A stretch of 64,000 bases of DNA from Ehretia macrophylla (GCA_037974665.1 CM075769.1:22718139-22782138); one strand, 5' to 3'; shown: positions 1 to 10,511, counted from the first letter of the stretch. The notes: generated by a model from the sequence alone, not told the origin. Made by a program: numbers and translations.

Positions 1-211
1 ACCTAAGAACACTAGCAAGTTCTTCCATATTTTGCTTCAGATTAATCCTTAATCCTAACACTGCCTCAAAAAGGAACAAAAGACACCGTAAGTTTAACAA
101 CTAGTCTCAAAAAGAAAGCAAAAGACAACAATAGTATAGAGAGAGAAATTTTCGAATGATTTACATTTCAATTATACTTCTCGATTTATAGAGTTTCAGA
201 AGCTAGTAGCT

Positions 212-390
212 GATGACTGCAAGCTGCTTACACTGCTGCTTGTAAGCTACTGATGACTGCAAGCTGTTTACGCTGCTGCTTATAAGCTGCTTGGTAGCTG
301 GTGACTGCAAGCTGCTTACGCTACTACTTGTAAGCTGCTTAGTAGCAGGTGACTGTAAGCTGCTTACGCTGCTACTTGTAAGCTGCTTAG
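212..390. repeat. 48-bp minisatellite, four copies
   Basis: Four head-to-tail units start at 212, 252, 300 and 348, each beginning with G(A/G)TGACTG(C/T)AAGCTG. Units 2 and 3 are 48 bp; unit 1 is 8 bp shorter and the last is cut at its end. Each unit holds near-inverted blocks (AAGCTGCTTAC and GTAAGCTGCTT). A minus-strand reading frame crosses the array only because 48 is divisible by three; I do not regard it as a gene. Confidence 0.85.
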
Positions 391-428
391 ATTGATAGTG
401 AATATCCACCAATCGATATTTCATAACA

Positions 429-811
429 TATGGCACTAAATTATATCTTCGGTCTTGTTTTGGATATTTAATTATTTTTAGTCTTATTTTGATTATTTAA
501 CTATTAATTTAGTTTATTTTGATTATTATTATTATTATTATTTTGTTAAAATAGACTAATTATTAAGGATAAAATTGTAAGTCAATCAATTAGATAGGCA
601 AATAAATTTAGTTTGCTGGCAAAAATATAATTTGTTTAACTGATTTTATTATTTTATTTTTAACAGTTAGTTTATTTTAATAGAAAAACTGATGAAATGG
701 TCAAAATAAAACTAATTGATAGTTGAATGGCCAAAATGAGACCAAAAAAATAGTTAAATAGTCAAAACATAGTTGAGTATATAGTTTAATGGCCATAGAG
801 TTATTTTACCC
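429..811. mobile_element. Fold-back MITE-like element
   Basis: The left arm (about 429-545) is a diverged reverse complement of the right arm (about 665-811). Matching blocks include TTTAGTCTTATTTTGATTA on the left against TTTGGTCTCATTTTGGCCA in the reverse complement of the right. The right end finishes in TTTTACCC, the same outer sequence as the fold-back element at 5786-6166. The left outer end is missing, perhaps lost next to the minisatellite. No coding capacity and no convincing target duplication. Confidence 0.55.
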
Positions 812-1170
812 TAAAAAGAATGGGAAAAGAAGATAAACAAAATATCCACCTATGTTAGGAGAAATGTAATAAAGTGCTAACGATTTAATAATTATCTATG
901 AGGATGTAATTCTAATAAGACTTTTATGAAATATTTATTTATGGGTAGAATACTATAAAATATTTACTTATGGGTAGGATAATTATTAGATCGCTAAAAG
1001 AAAATTCATATGTTAAATTTATTTTTTGAATTTAGGGCTACATTTTCTTTTAAAGAAAGGACTCTTTTTTTTGTATGAATAGAAAAGTAAATGGAGTCTT
1101 TTTTGTTTTTGTTTTTTTGAACAATAAATGGAGTCATTTCAAGGTGAATTTGTTGAACCAAAATTGACTC
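812..1170. other. AT-rich spacer
   Basis: No gene is seen. The stretch contains two near copies of ATACTATAAAATATTTA(C/T)TTATGGGTAGGAT-type sequence around 900-985 and two copies of AAATGGAGTC near 1090 and 1127. It leads into the poly(T) tract that ends the next element. Confidence 0.4.
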
Positions 1171-2157
1171 TTTTTTTTTTTTTGGGTCGAAAATAGAAAT
1201 ATTCATTAGAAAAGTAAAGTTACAGATAGAACCAGATCTAAAAGTGATTGGGTAGGGAATACAATGAAATAAACATAATAGGCTAAGGCCCTACAAGCAG
1301 ATATCAGAAAATTAAGGTTACAGATAACAGAATGGCCTGAGGCCCAACAGACATAAATCAGAAAATTAAAAAAGAAGGCTAAGACCCAAATCCTTAAGCA
1401 CAGTAGTGCTAGAACCCGTTTCCATCACTCTTTGTAAAGCTAAATCGAACCCACACACCAAAGTTCTGACAAATCCTGCAAAAGATGCTGCAAAAGCAGT
1501 GGCTGGCGGAGCAGTGAAAAAAGGTAACGATAACAAAGTACACTTATCGGGGCATATCAACCCGATTAGAAGTTGGGTTCGGATGTTCCAAACAACCAAT
1601 GATCTAAACCCAATATGAGAGAAAGGGGACCCTTGGTGTTTCGAGTTTGAACAAGTGGCGACAAATGCCACTCTATCACTACCAGATAAACCACCAGACA
1701 CAATGGAAATGAAAGCAAGTGCAGAAGCCAAGTGTGTAGTAACGAGACCGCGAACACAGAGAAGAATATGGTATGAGTGGCATATACCGGCTATAGATCT
1801 GAAAAATTTATGCACTTCTTGCTGGATCCATAACCAAAAAGGATGAGATTTTTCAAAGATAGTTAGATATGAGGATATCAACCCCAGATCTGTAAGCATC
1901 AAAGACCCATCATCATTTTCACTATCATTTTCAGGAATAAAGATAAATATAGTAATCACAGTAGGTGAGTAAGACTTGGATATATGAACATCCAAGGGAG
2001 TCCAAGGGATACAGTATGCTTCTAGTTGACAAGCTAGATCAGTAACATTGGCAGTAGGGGGGCTCAGAGCCCAAGAGTCAAGAGCAGAAAAAAGAAGCCC
2101 GAACATGAACAAACCCCAAAGATTTGTCATGGACCAAGCTGTAGAGTGAGGACCCAT
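1171..2157 (-). mobile_element. Poly(A)-tailed retroposon carrying an intact 263-aa ORF
   Basis: On the minus strand a T14 tract (1171-1184, read as poly(A)) follows the 3' end AATATTTCTATTTTCGACCC. This style of end is typical of plant L1-like LINEs and of sequences they mobilise. Upstream lie two copies of a GGGCC(T)(T/C)A(G)GCC-type block (about 1285 and 1335 in window order). The element holds an uninterrupted ORF at 1366-2157 (263 codons) that starts MGPHSTAWSMTNLW. It is rich in hydrophobic residues and has no reverse transcriptase, endonuclease or zinc-knuckle motif that I recognise. It could be a diverged LINE ORF1 or a retroposed unknown gene. No target-site duplication was found, so the right boundary is uncertain. 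Confidence 0.45.
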
Positions 2158-2279
2158 GTGAAGAAGATGAAACTCTTCTTAGAGGTTCAGCAATCAAGTA
2201 AGTAAAATCAGTGGGTGAGCACGGGGCTCTGTTTGGTGAAGCTTGGAGGATTGCAAATCAGAAAGGTGATGTTGACCCC

Positions 2280-2299
2280 GGGGGGGGGGGGGGGGGGGG
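2280..2299 (+). repeat. G20 homopolymer
   Basis: Twenty consecutive G residues directly follow CCCC. Such tracts can form G-quadruplex structures and are prone to length errors in sequencing, so the exact count is doubtful. Confidence 0.8.
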
Positions 2300-2361
2300 T
2301 AATATGGTACTTTGTACCCCTAGCAATTTTTGCAGTCCACTTGCCTGTGAGATTACCTTCA

Positions 2362-2700
2362 TTTTCTTTTTTTCTTTTTTTTTGGTCTGAACAATCTTCA
2401 TTGTATTAAACAAAAAAACAAAAAATATATATCCTCCCGTCGCGGGCAACATCATGGTTAAGAATAGAACTAAACTGACTAAGCAAATTGCTAAACCAAT
2501 CATTAGACAATTAACTGTACCTAACTGTCTTTACTATCCAATCCGCAACAAAAACTCCAATTACATTACCGCATGCCAAAATTTTATTTATACGGAACAC
2601 TACTTCTTTCCTATATGTATCCCAAAGCACTATGGCGACGAGGCCCCTTTTGTTTATTTAATATTTCCAATTTCAAAAGAGGCATTGTAGATAAGTTACA
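2362..2700 (-). mobile_element. LINE 3' end fragment
   Basis: Reading the minus strand, a 3'-UTR-like stretch ends in TTTAATACAATGAAGATTG, then TTCAGACC, then a poly(A) tract (plus-strand T/C tract 2362-2383). The TTCAGACC(A)n terminus is the usual plant L1 tail. Upstream sequence to about 2700 (including CCCGCGACGGGAGG) appears to be LINE 3' UTR. No intact reverse transcriptase is present, so this is a 5'-truncated copy. The left limit is firm; the right limit is a guess. Confidence 0.55.
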
Positions 2701-3448
2701 AAAGTGGAATGTAAATCTCAATGACAAAACAAGCAATCGAGAGAGTCAATGAATTAATGAGATTAAGAGGAAACTAGGCTAATATTTGATCTCAAGTTCA
2801 AACCCTTTATCCACTGTATTTTCACGTAATTCGATATTTTTGTATTTTTCATTTTTACAAAAAATTACATATTTTTTTTTATCAGACTTACTAATCTCGA
2901 CAAATGGTGTGCTATGACTCCATCTTTTTAGAGTAAGGATCACATTATAATATCATAATATTATGAACGGAACCCTAATACTTGTAAACTTATCACATCA
3001 TTACATCATGATTAATAATACACAACTCTTAAATCTTACTCATGACGTCGTCATCGCGTTAGGCGGAAGATCCATTCCCATCTTTTTGTGCCATACCAAA
3101 ATCAAACGCCAAGAAAATGTTAAACATCACAGACATATGAGGAAAAAACTATAGAAAGGGAAGAAGCTATTATGCTAAATCACGATAATGCTACATTTTA
3201 GCTACTCAATAATGGTATTGGTTTCAATTCAGCTTACAGAAATAGACCTACAACAGAATAAGCTCTGCGTGTACTGGAAAGGTTACGAGAACAAAACCGC
3301 AGCTTTGCACAGAATCAACGTTATCATTATACGAATGCGCACAAAAAAATATGCATAAATAGAAGCTCATCTTTAATCAATTGCAATGGCATGTTCTCTT
3401 TTCCCGACAATAAGTATACAACAAGCATGCGCCAATAAATTACGTAGA
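2701..3448. other. Spacer and probable 3' UTR of the RRM gene
   Basis: No ORF with recognisable content. The first 450 bases are AT-rich spacer containing ATATCATAATATTATG. The part adjoining 3449 is probably the 3' untranslated region of the minus-strand RRM gene, because non-repetitive sequence continues past the stop codon for at least 200 bases. I could not place a poly(A) signal with confidence. Confidence 0.35.
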
Positions 3449-5354
3449 TTAACCACACCAACCAATGGTCTTGTTTGTTCTGAATCCAGCTTCAGAAGGC
3501 TGTGACTGTGGTTGAGCTTGAGGTGGAGGTCTAAATTCCCTCGGCTTCGCTGGGTCAACAAAAATCACCCAGCCATCCAAGAACTGGCCGTGCATTCCTT
3601 GTCGAGCCTTCTCAGCGTCCTCTACTGTTTCATATGCAACAAATGCAAACCCCCTTGATCTTCCTGTGGATCTTTCTGTTATGACTCTTGCTGAAATATC
3701 GACAAGTAAGGATTTAGAAATATTAATTAATATAAGCCACGGAAAATAGAAGGGAAAGACAAGGGTAAGAATTTATCTACCTTCAAGAAGCCTTCCAAAT
3801 TGTGAAAATGTGTTTGCAAGTTTTTCATCGTCGGTTGTTCTTGAAAGGCCTGTAACGTGGTGCAGTTTCTTTAAATTAGCTCCCATCAAGATTCAATGCA
3901 AAAGAAAAGACAAATGATAAATCAGTTGCCCAACTCAACCACCTAGCCCTGGGAGAGACAAAGAGCTAGTCTATCCACCCACCAGGTAGGGAATCAAACA
4001 ATCAAATGGTCTAGATTTAGTTAGATCCTCTTCTAACATCATAACGTTACAAGAGGATCCAGAACAGTTCGTCTACAGGGGTGAAAATTTCCTCTCTTAC
4101 CCCCAACCAATATGCTAAGACCTCCCTTTTCCCCCGCTACCTTAGCCCCAAACAAAAAGGGAGAAGAGAGGTAATAAGAACAGATATAAAGGATTTGAAA
4201 CAAAACCATGCAAAATTATTCTAATGCGTCCATAAATCCTACTAATTATTCTATGAAAGCTTACAACTGAATAACAAGGAAATTAGCAGCAATTTCCAGA
4301 AGACCAGATAGTTTACAACAGAAACACATATGGAACGCTACAGATAGAAAAACACACATAGAAAAAGAAACGACAGTGCCCATTGACATTCAAAAGAAAT
4401 AGCATACAAATTTAAACTTCTAAAAGGCAGAGGGGCCTTGACAGGTTTAAGTCATGGAATCAACCTCTTGCAAAAATACAAGGCTGCACATCCTAAGAGG
4501 GATGGCGTTCATAGAGAGAGTTTCGAGCACCACATTGCTTCTAAAGAGTAGAATTACTCAGCAAACATATATTAAGAACACGTAGAATTGAAATGAATCA
4601 TCTCATTACTACACGTTGAGTTATATGCATGACTTACACTCATTTTTTAAATCACAATTCACAAACATAAACCGGTAAACAGACATCGCATTAGCAAAAA
4701 ACGAAAATATCCACACATTTTGAGATCCAACTGAGATATAATACAGGATGTTAGCTTATTTTTGTACCAATGGTAAAAAAAATTCCGAGGACAGGGGCGT
4801 GAAGCATGTATACAGCCACCTGTTAAAAATACAAAGCAACACCGCGTAAAACAGACCAAAATAGGTCGGACCCTTCATCAAACCCGTGCATAGTGAGAGG
4901 GCTGCCCTTCATTTTCCAAATACATTTACATACTTTGTTTATTTATTTATTTATTTATTTTTGCTAAATCATTAACATACTTTGTTATCTCGTCCTCAGT
5001 GTCTCCGTCCAATATTAATTTTCATTGCACTACTTTAAATTCCTCTAACATTTTCTAATATTTGGATTATTCATCATCATCTTCTCCATTGCAAGTTGAA
5101 AATTCACCGCCTCACAATCCTAAATAAGGTAATTGCAATCAACGCCAGAAACAAAATCAACTTCATTTTAAACAAAATTATTTCATTATATATATATATA
5201 TGTATGCTCATTTTGCGTTATACGTACCGCTAACGAAGAGCTTAGGCGTTGTGAGAGTTGAATTGAGACGAATCGAAGCGTACTGAGATTGAAGAATCGA
5301 AGAAGCTGTCGAAGATCCGCTCGCGATGCGACGTAAAGCAGATGCAAACGCCAT
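3449..5354 (-). CDS. Small organelle-type RRM RNA-binding protein, 3 exons
   Basis: Coding exons on the minus strand are 5354-5228 (127 nt), 3849-3781 (69 nt) and 3690-3449 (242 nt). All junctions are GT-AG and the frame is kept, giving 145 residues with a TAA stop. Residues 1-35 start MAFASALRRIASGSS and are rich in Arg, Ser and Ala without acidic residues, which fits a mitochondrial or plastid transit peptide. One RRM follows: RNP2 is LFVSGL (about 39-44) and RNP1 is RGFAFVAY (about 78-85), with the usual aromatic positions intact. The tail after the RRM is Pro/Gln-rich and ends in IGWCG. Plants have many such short single-RRM proteins, several of which act in organellar RNA editing, splicing or stability; which one this is cannot be decided here. 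Intron 1 is long (3850-5227) and intron 2 is 90 bp. No disabling change is seen, so the gene is probably functional. Confidence 0.88.
4938..4962. repeat. (TTTA)n microsatellite in RRM intron 1
   Basis: About six TTTA/ATTT units in a row inside the long first intron of the RRM gene. No functional role is suggested by the sequence. Confidence 0.7.
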
Positions 5355-5400
5355 TTTCTTCGAATCAAAAAAATGAATAGAGACTCTATTGAGACTGTGG

Positions 5401-5410
5401 GTCTATTTAA
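5401..5410 (-). promoter_or_regulatory. Candidate TATA box of the RRM gene
   Basis: The minus strand reads TTAAATAGAC 47 bases upstream of the ATG at 5354. The position allows a transcription start near 5375 and a short leader. It is a weak match to TATAAA, so this is a suggestion only. Confidence 0.35.
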
Positions 5411-5574
5411 CTCAAAATTGTAAAAATTAGTAAATTTTATGTATATTTAAATTGTTAATAATATTTTTTAAAAATTGAATATTAGAATTTTGTGCTTGAT
5501 ATAGTAGGGTCGCGACCATGGCTCGTCATGTGCTCTTACGCTGTCTAGACCGTTCACAGCCTAATCTTATAAAG

Positions 5575-5605
<31 letters not shown>

Positions 5606-5776
5606 GGAAGTTTAAGAAAAAAGGGGTGTTACATTTATCAAGAATCAGACGCGGAACCTCTGGTATACTAAGCGAGAATTAGATCATTAGAGCAAATGCC
5701 TAGCAGTAAAGTTTTTTGTTTTTTGCATTTTATTTCTTTTTTTTTTTTTTGGTTTTCCCAATTGCTTATCATCCAA
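5411..5776. other. AT-rich upstream spacer with poly(T) tracts
   Basis: Upstream region of the RRM gene. It contains a T tract of about 25 at 5575-5601 and a second of about 13 near 5738. No ORF or known element is recognised. Confidence 0.35.
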
Positions 5777-5785
5777 AGAAACTTT

Positions 5786-6166
5786 GGGTAAATGTCTAGT
5801 TTAGTCTATTATGTTTGATATAAATGAAATTTTCATTCATTATCTTTTAAAATGAACCTTTTAGTCTATTATCTTTAGTGTAAATGATGACACTTTTATT
5901 CATTATCTTTCGAAATGAACATTTTAATTCAATATGTTTCACATAAATAACATCATTAGTCTAACTTTAAAACATATTGGAGGAAACATATTGGACTAAT
6001 GGCGTCATTGATGTGAAATATATTGGACTACAAGGCTCATTTTAAAAGATAATTGATAAAAGTGATATTTACACCAAAGATAATGGATTAAAAAGTTTAT
6101 TTTGAAAGATAATAGATGAAAGTGTCATTTACACTAAACATAATGGACTAAACTAGACTTTTACCC
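5786..6166. mobile_element. MULE-type fold-back MITE with 9-bp target duplication
   Basis: The 381-bp element consists almost wholly of two arms of about 185 bp in inverted orientation. The left end starts GGGTAAATGTCTAGTTTAGT and the reverse complement of the right end starts GGGTAAAAGTCTAGTTTAGT. Immediately outside are AGAAACTTT (5777-5785) and ATAAACTTT (6167-6175), a 9-bp direct repeat with one mismatch. Long inverted arms with 9-bp duplications are characteristic of non-autonomous Mutator-like elements. It codes for nothing. Confidence 0.8.
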
Positions 6167-6175
6167 ATAAACTTT

Positions 6176-6910
6176 TTATCGTATATTTTGTAAGTTTTGG
6201 GATATATCCCTATGAATTTATTATTCCCCGGGCTTAAAATCCATAAATATGCAAGCGAGACGAGTATTTTTAACTTATATAATAACTACTTGAATTAAAT
6301 TAATTATCTAAAATAATTAACTCAATTTATCACTTAAATCCACAAACACATCTAACACTTTTTCACCAATATAAAATATTACAGAACTAAAGAAATTTAT
6401 TTATTTGATAATTCATACTTGAACAATTTAACATATATTATACAACATGAATATTTAGGTAGAAGGCATCATCATATATGGAAAGGCTATGCAAATACAT
6501 TACGGAAGCAAATATATATCCATATAATTGTTGCATTGCCTAACTTGGTAAATTCATATGTCTTCGATTTCTCAAAAGCTGAGAAGTTGTCTATAAACCT
6601 TTTATGGGTATAATCTCTCTCAAAATAATAATAATAATAAAAAAGTATACATAAAAATGAATTTCTCAGAATGACATTTTCAACTCATCAATTGAGACGA
6701 GTTTGGTAAGTCAATGATCTCAGTGCAAGTATATATATGTATAAACAAATAAATTAATGCAAGTATATGTTAAGAGACTCAATGTGATAGAAAATTCTAA
6801 CAATTGATACAAATTAGAAATTTTATTTTATTATATTTTGTTTAAATTTTGTAAATGTTCAATTTTAGCTATAAATAATAAGATAGTTGGTTATCACATT
6901 ATACTCTTTC
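6176..6910. other. AT-rich spacer
   Basis: No supported gene. Contains a short (AAT)n run near 6625-6642 and low-complexity A/T sequence. ORFs here are short and lack domain signatures. Confidence 0.35.
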
Positions 6911-7108
6911 CAGAGGCGGTACTAAGGGGGGCTGCCCCCCCTCCCCCTCCCCGTCCCCCCCCCCCCAACATTTTAAATTTTTTAAAAAATATTTATGTAA
7001 TATTGTTAAAAAAAAATTATCGGCCCCCACATTTTTAAATTTTTTTATATAGTATCATTAAAAAAATATTTTGGCCCCCCCAATATTGAATTTCTAGGTC
7101 TGCCTCAG
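6911..7108. mobile_element. Small TIR element with C-rich core
   Basis: The left end CAGAGGCGGTACTAAG and the reverse complement of the right end CTGAGGCAGACCTAGA form an imperfect terminal inverted repeat. The interior has long C runs (about 6936-6966 and 7073-7081) alternating with AT-rich blocks. The ends resemble those of the relic at 21586-21952 (GGGGTGGAGCCAC and GTGGCGGAGTCAG). No target duplication is visible. The family assignment is open; a hAT-like non-autonomous origin is possible. Confidence 0.5.
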
Positions 7109-7323
7109 TTATTGGAACTATAAAATAGGTTTGGGAATTGATCGTGATGCCTTGGCAACGTTGAATCTAGTCGAGAAATCATTTTAGTGCTGTTTTGCTT
7201 CTATGTAATTTATTGCCAACTACTTATTTAATGCAGCTTTGCCACTTGTCATGATCTGATGCAGTGACTTTTGAATTAATGGTAAGGATTGAAAACTCTT
7301 AGTTTTCCCTCCCTTTTCACTCC

Positions 7324-7331
7324 TATAAATA
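7324..7331 (+). promoter_or_regulatory. TATA box for the antisense ORF of element G
   Basis: TATAAATA lies about 30 bases before a CA-rich leader containing CAAATACACTTCAAACACAA and then CTCTCTCTTG. This is a well-formed plant core promoter pointing toward the plus-strand ORF at 7811. Whether it belongs to G or to flanking host DNA is not certain because G's left LTR is missing. Confidence 0.55.
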
Positions 7332-7538
7332 CCCCTTTTTACTATGCAAAAATTCATTTTCACCCATTCTTCTCAAATACACTTCAAACACAATTCTCTC
7401 TCTTGTCCTCCCTTTGTTGCCGAAGGCTCTACACCTCGGCATTCCGTCTCTCTTCCTCGGTGCACCACTACGTCACCTCGGTGGTCAATGCCATCACCTT
7501 GGCGCCTCACCTCACCACCTCAACACACTTACTCCACC

Positions 7539-7770
7539 TCGAGCTTACGCCGCCTCATCACCCCGGCGCACATCTTTACCTCGAGCTTGTGCCGCCTCAT
7601 CACCCCGGCGCACATTTCACCTCAGTGCACCACTCAACACCTCGGACCACCTCTCATATATCTCGGTCCACCTCTCCTACACCTCGGACCACACTCTAGC
7701 ACCTCGGTCCACACTCCAACACCTCGGATCCGACTCCAACACCTCGGATCCGGCTCCAACACCTCGGCTT
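7539..7770 (+). repeat. Two tandem arrays in the leader of the antisense ORF
   Basis: A 42-bp unit is present twice (7539-7580, 7581-7622; begins TCGAGCTT(A/G)(C/T)GCCGCCTCA). It is followed by a 20-bp unit built on ACCTCGG(A/T)CC, with starts at about 7639, 7660, 7681, 7701, 7721, 7741 and 7761; the last four steps are exactly 20 bp. The whole stretch is unusually GC-rich. ORFs that cross it in all three plus frames are by-products of the repeat. Confidence 0.75.
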
Positions 7771-7810
7771 TCTATTCAAGCTTTTCCTTCGGCCTCTTAC
7801 ACCCATTACT

Positions 7811-10327
7811 ATGGTGTCCTCTTCGTCTACTTCTTCTTCTTCAAAGCTCATGGAGGTCATTGTAGCTTTTCCTGCTGCGACCCAAGACCTCGGTCTTCAG
7901 AGGGCTATCCATACTGAACCCTTGGTCATAGCTATTCCTCTGTCTTCTTCATCTCCACCCCTTGGGGTTCCTATTATTGCTCAACCACTTAGGTCAATTA
8001 GGACTGATGAAGTCGGGCCTCTGAAGTTTAGTCATTCCAATCCTACTAAGTCCGAAGCTTCTCAAACTATCCCTTAATGCGATCCGAACCCTGATCTTCT
8101 ACACATTACTCTAGAGATGATCCTTAGGATACCCGAACCTTCTCTTCTTCCTTCTAGGGCCGTAACTCCTAATCCCGACCCCAAGGCCCAGACAGATTTT
8201 TCCGCCTTGCATTACAACTGCACCTTTGGCGAAGTCGAGTTACTCAAGCTTCGCAACGAAGGTGTCTTTCTGCATGGTTATGAATTCAGAATTCCTCGCT
8301 ATCATGATGTGGCATGTCGACCAGAGGTAGGGGAAGTGGCCTTACCCTATCCCATTTTTCAGTTTCTCCACCTTCCTCTCCCTGCCTTTATCATCTGCAT
8401 CCTTAATTTCTTCAACATTGCCCCTAACGGTTGGAAGGAGGTAGTAGCTTTTTATGTGTGGGTCAAGTCGCTTGGTCTTACCCCGACCCTTAATCTCTTT
8501 AGCCAATTTCATCAATTAGTCCACGACCCCAAAAATTTTGGTGTATACTCATTCTCTGCTAGGCCCAGGCATCGTTTATTTTTTAATTGGCCTTCCAGCA
8601 ACCGAGGATGGCACAACAAATTTGTATTCATCATTCATCCTTTCAAATGTCCAGTCAGAAGGCTTTACAGGCATTTGTCACACACTGAGCTTTACAGTCA
8701 GATGCCTATCGTGAGCCTCCTCTCTTGTCCCCAGCCGAGAGACTTATGACCTCTTACATTCTTCGCCGAGCTCGGCCCGTGCGTGGTGTCCTCTATTTGA
8801 CTCGTGAAGCTGTTTTAGCTTCCAGCATTTATGATCAGTCGAGAGGTATCAATGCCGAGGCAGGACCTTCGGCCGCTGCTCGTTCCCCATTACGAGGATC
8901 CTCTGTTGTTGAGGTCTCAGCTTCTCTAGTCGCTAGGTTCTAGGCTGATGTTCCGATCCATGAAGGTAATGAAAATTTTCATACATGTATTTTCATTTTA
9001 AGTTTTTCTTTTTGCTTAGATGACTTTTATTTCGCAGTTACAGGTACCACTGTTCCGGAAGTTCAGTAGCAGATGCCTCTTGGTACTTCTGAGACTACTG
9101 AGGTTCGAAATACCAGTGCTGGCAGACTTGATCCTGTTGATGCGGCTGCTCAGGAAGCTCTGGCTAAGGCACAACAAACTCGAGTCAAGGCACAAAGAGC
9201 TCGTGTTGCTAAATGAGCTGGAAAGAAAAAGGTTAAAAGTGGTCCCAACAAAAAGCGAAAAAGGGCTGCTCGGCCACGAAGAAAGGTAGTTCAGTTAGAC
9301 AGTTCGTCCGAGCCCACTTGGTCCAAGCCCCCTGTCTTGCGGGATTTTTCTTTTCCAACTCCTGAGAGAGCTGCTCGCAGATTTGAAGCCTTTAGTGAAA
9401 TTACCGCTGATCATGAAGTTCCTCCTTATGAAGAGGTAGTTGGCGTTATGCCTGAGGACAGTGGTTTGGTTTAGGATGCCTCTCTTTTTGCTGCTAGATC
9501 TTATCAGCCTCATCAGAGGTCTCCCCTTGCTCCTGAGGGCTCGGCCCAGTCTTGTCCAAGGTCTCCCCTATTCCCGAGGGCCCTAATAATGTGGCGAGTT
9601 CTCTGGATGAACTTTCGAGGGATCGGTTATACCTCATCGCTCAAAAAGCTTTTAAAAAGGCTTGCCTTAAGGTACTTTCTTTCTTTCTTTAGTTCTTCCT
9701 CAATTTTCATCTGAGTTGTGCTTTTCTGATCCTACTTGATTATTGCAGATGTCCGTGGGTCTCAGCGTGGCCTACCGTTTTGTGGAAGAATATGAGTGAC
9801 GACTTGCTGAGGCTGAGGCTTCTTTTAAAGAATTTGAGAAGCGTTCCAGGAGCTCAGATGCTGTAATCCAAGCTGAGCTTACTGCCACCCGTGAGACAGT
9901 TAGAATGGCTTGGGAAAACGCTGCTTCAGCAAATTCCGAGCGTCGTCAACTCTGTACTGATTGGGAGGCTTCCCTGAGGGCTCATGAGGTGGCCAAGGTT
10001 AAGTGTGAGAGGCTTCAGTCTGAGTTAGAGGCATCTCAGACAGCTCAAGGTTCCGTGGAAGCTTAATTCAGGGATCTTCAAGTTTCATTAGAGGATATGA
10101 AGGCCCAGGCAGTGGAAGATTTCCGTTGTGGGTAGGGATACAAGGATGATTTGAAGAAGCTATATGCTCGATCTGTTGTTGACACCACGGATGACGTCAC
10201 TGCTGCGCTTCAGGTGAAGCTTGATCGTTATGCCAAAAGGCATGGTTTAACTATTAGGGAGAATGTGCTTACTGGTGACTTTTCGAGCTCTGAGAATGAG
10301 TCCGAGGATAGCGAGGATGAGGGATAG
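7811..10327 (+). pseudogene. Tat antisense ORF: gypsy-type transposon / coiled-coil protein, with stops
   Basis: This plus-strand gene runs opposite to pol. Exon 1 (7811-8965) encodes a domain like the putative gypsy-type transposon family (Transposase_28): from about 8219, CTFGEVELLKLRNEGVF, then PNGWKEVVAFYVWVKSLGL. Intron 1 is 8966-9037 and intron 2 is 9672-9748, both GT-AG. Exon 2 has a basic cluster (KKKVKSGPNKKRKRAARPRR) that looks like a nuclear localisation signal. Exon 3 is a heptad-like coiled coil ending in an acidic tail (SSENESEDSEDEG) at the TAG 10325-10327. In-frame stops are at 8075, 8941, 9067, 9214, 9472, 9797, 10064 and 10133. Frameshifts occur near 8725 and between 9475 and 9565. 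Most stops are one C-to-T step from CAG, CGA or CAA, as expected of decay by cytosine methylation. The role of such ORFs in Tat elements is not established. They are expressed from their own promoter in some plants. Confidence 0.7.
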
Positions 10328-10511
10328 GCATTGTATTTAAGGCATTGTATTTACCTTTTACTTTTCCTTTTGTAATGAAGACTTTTGTCTTTAATGAAAA
10401 GAGTTTTTCTTCTCCTTCTTGGTTTATTATTTTTTCTTTTGTACTTGGTTTCTTTTGTTGGGTCATGCCTTTTTGAAACTCTTTACTGTTGAAGGATAAT
10501 TTGATGGCTTC

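Noticed and set aside
203..436. 77-codon minus-strand frame with KQLTSSSVSSLQ repeats
   Set aside because: It is produced by the 48-bp minisatellite and has no independent sign of being a gene.
7111..7288. A left (3') LTR of element G
   Set aside because: I looked for the LTR's start TGTTAAGGTAG and for its interior words and found none, so the copy is treated as missing.
7289..7917. Overlapping Thr/Pro/Ser-rich frames in all three plus-strand phases
   Set aside because: They come from CCTCGG-rich tandem arrays. The domain-bearing frame begins at 7811.
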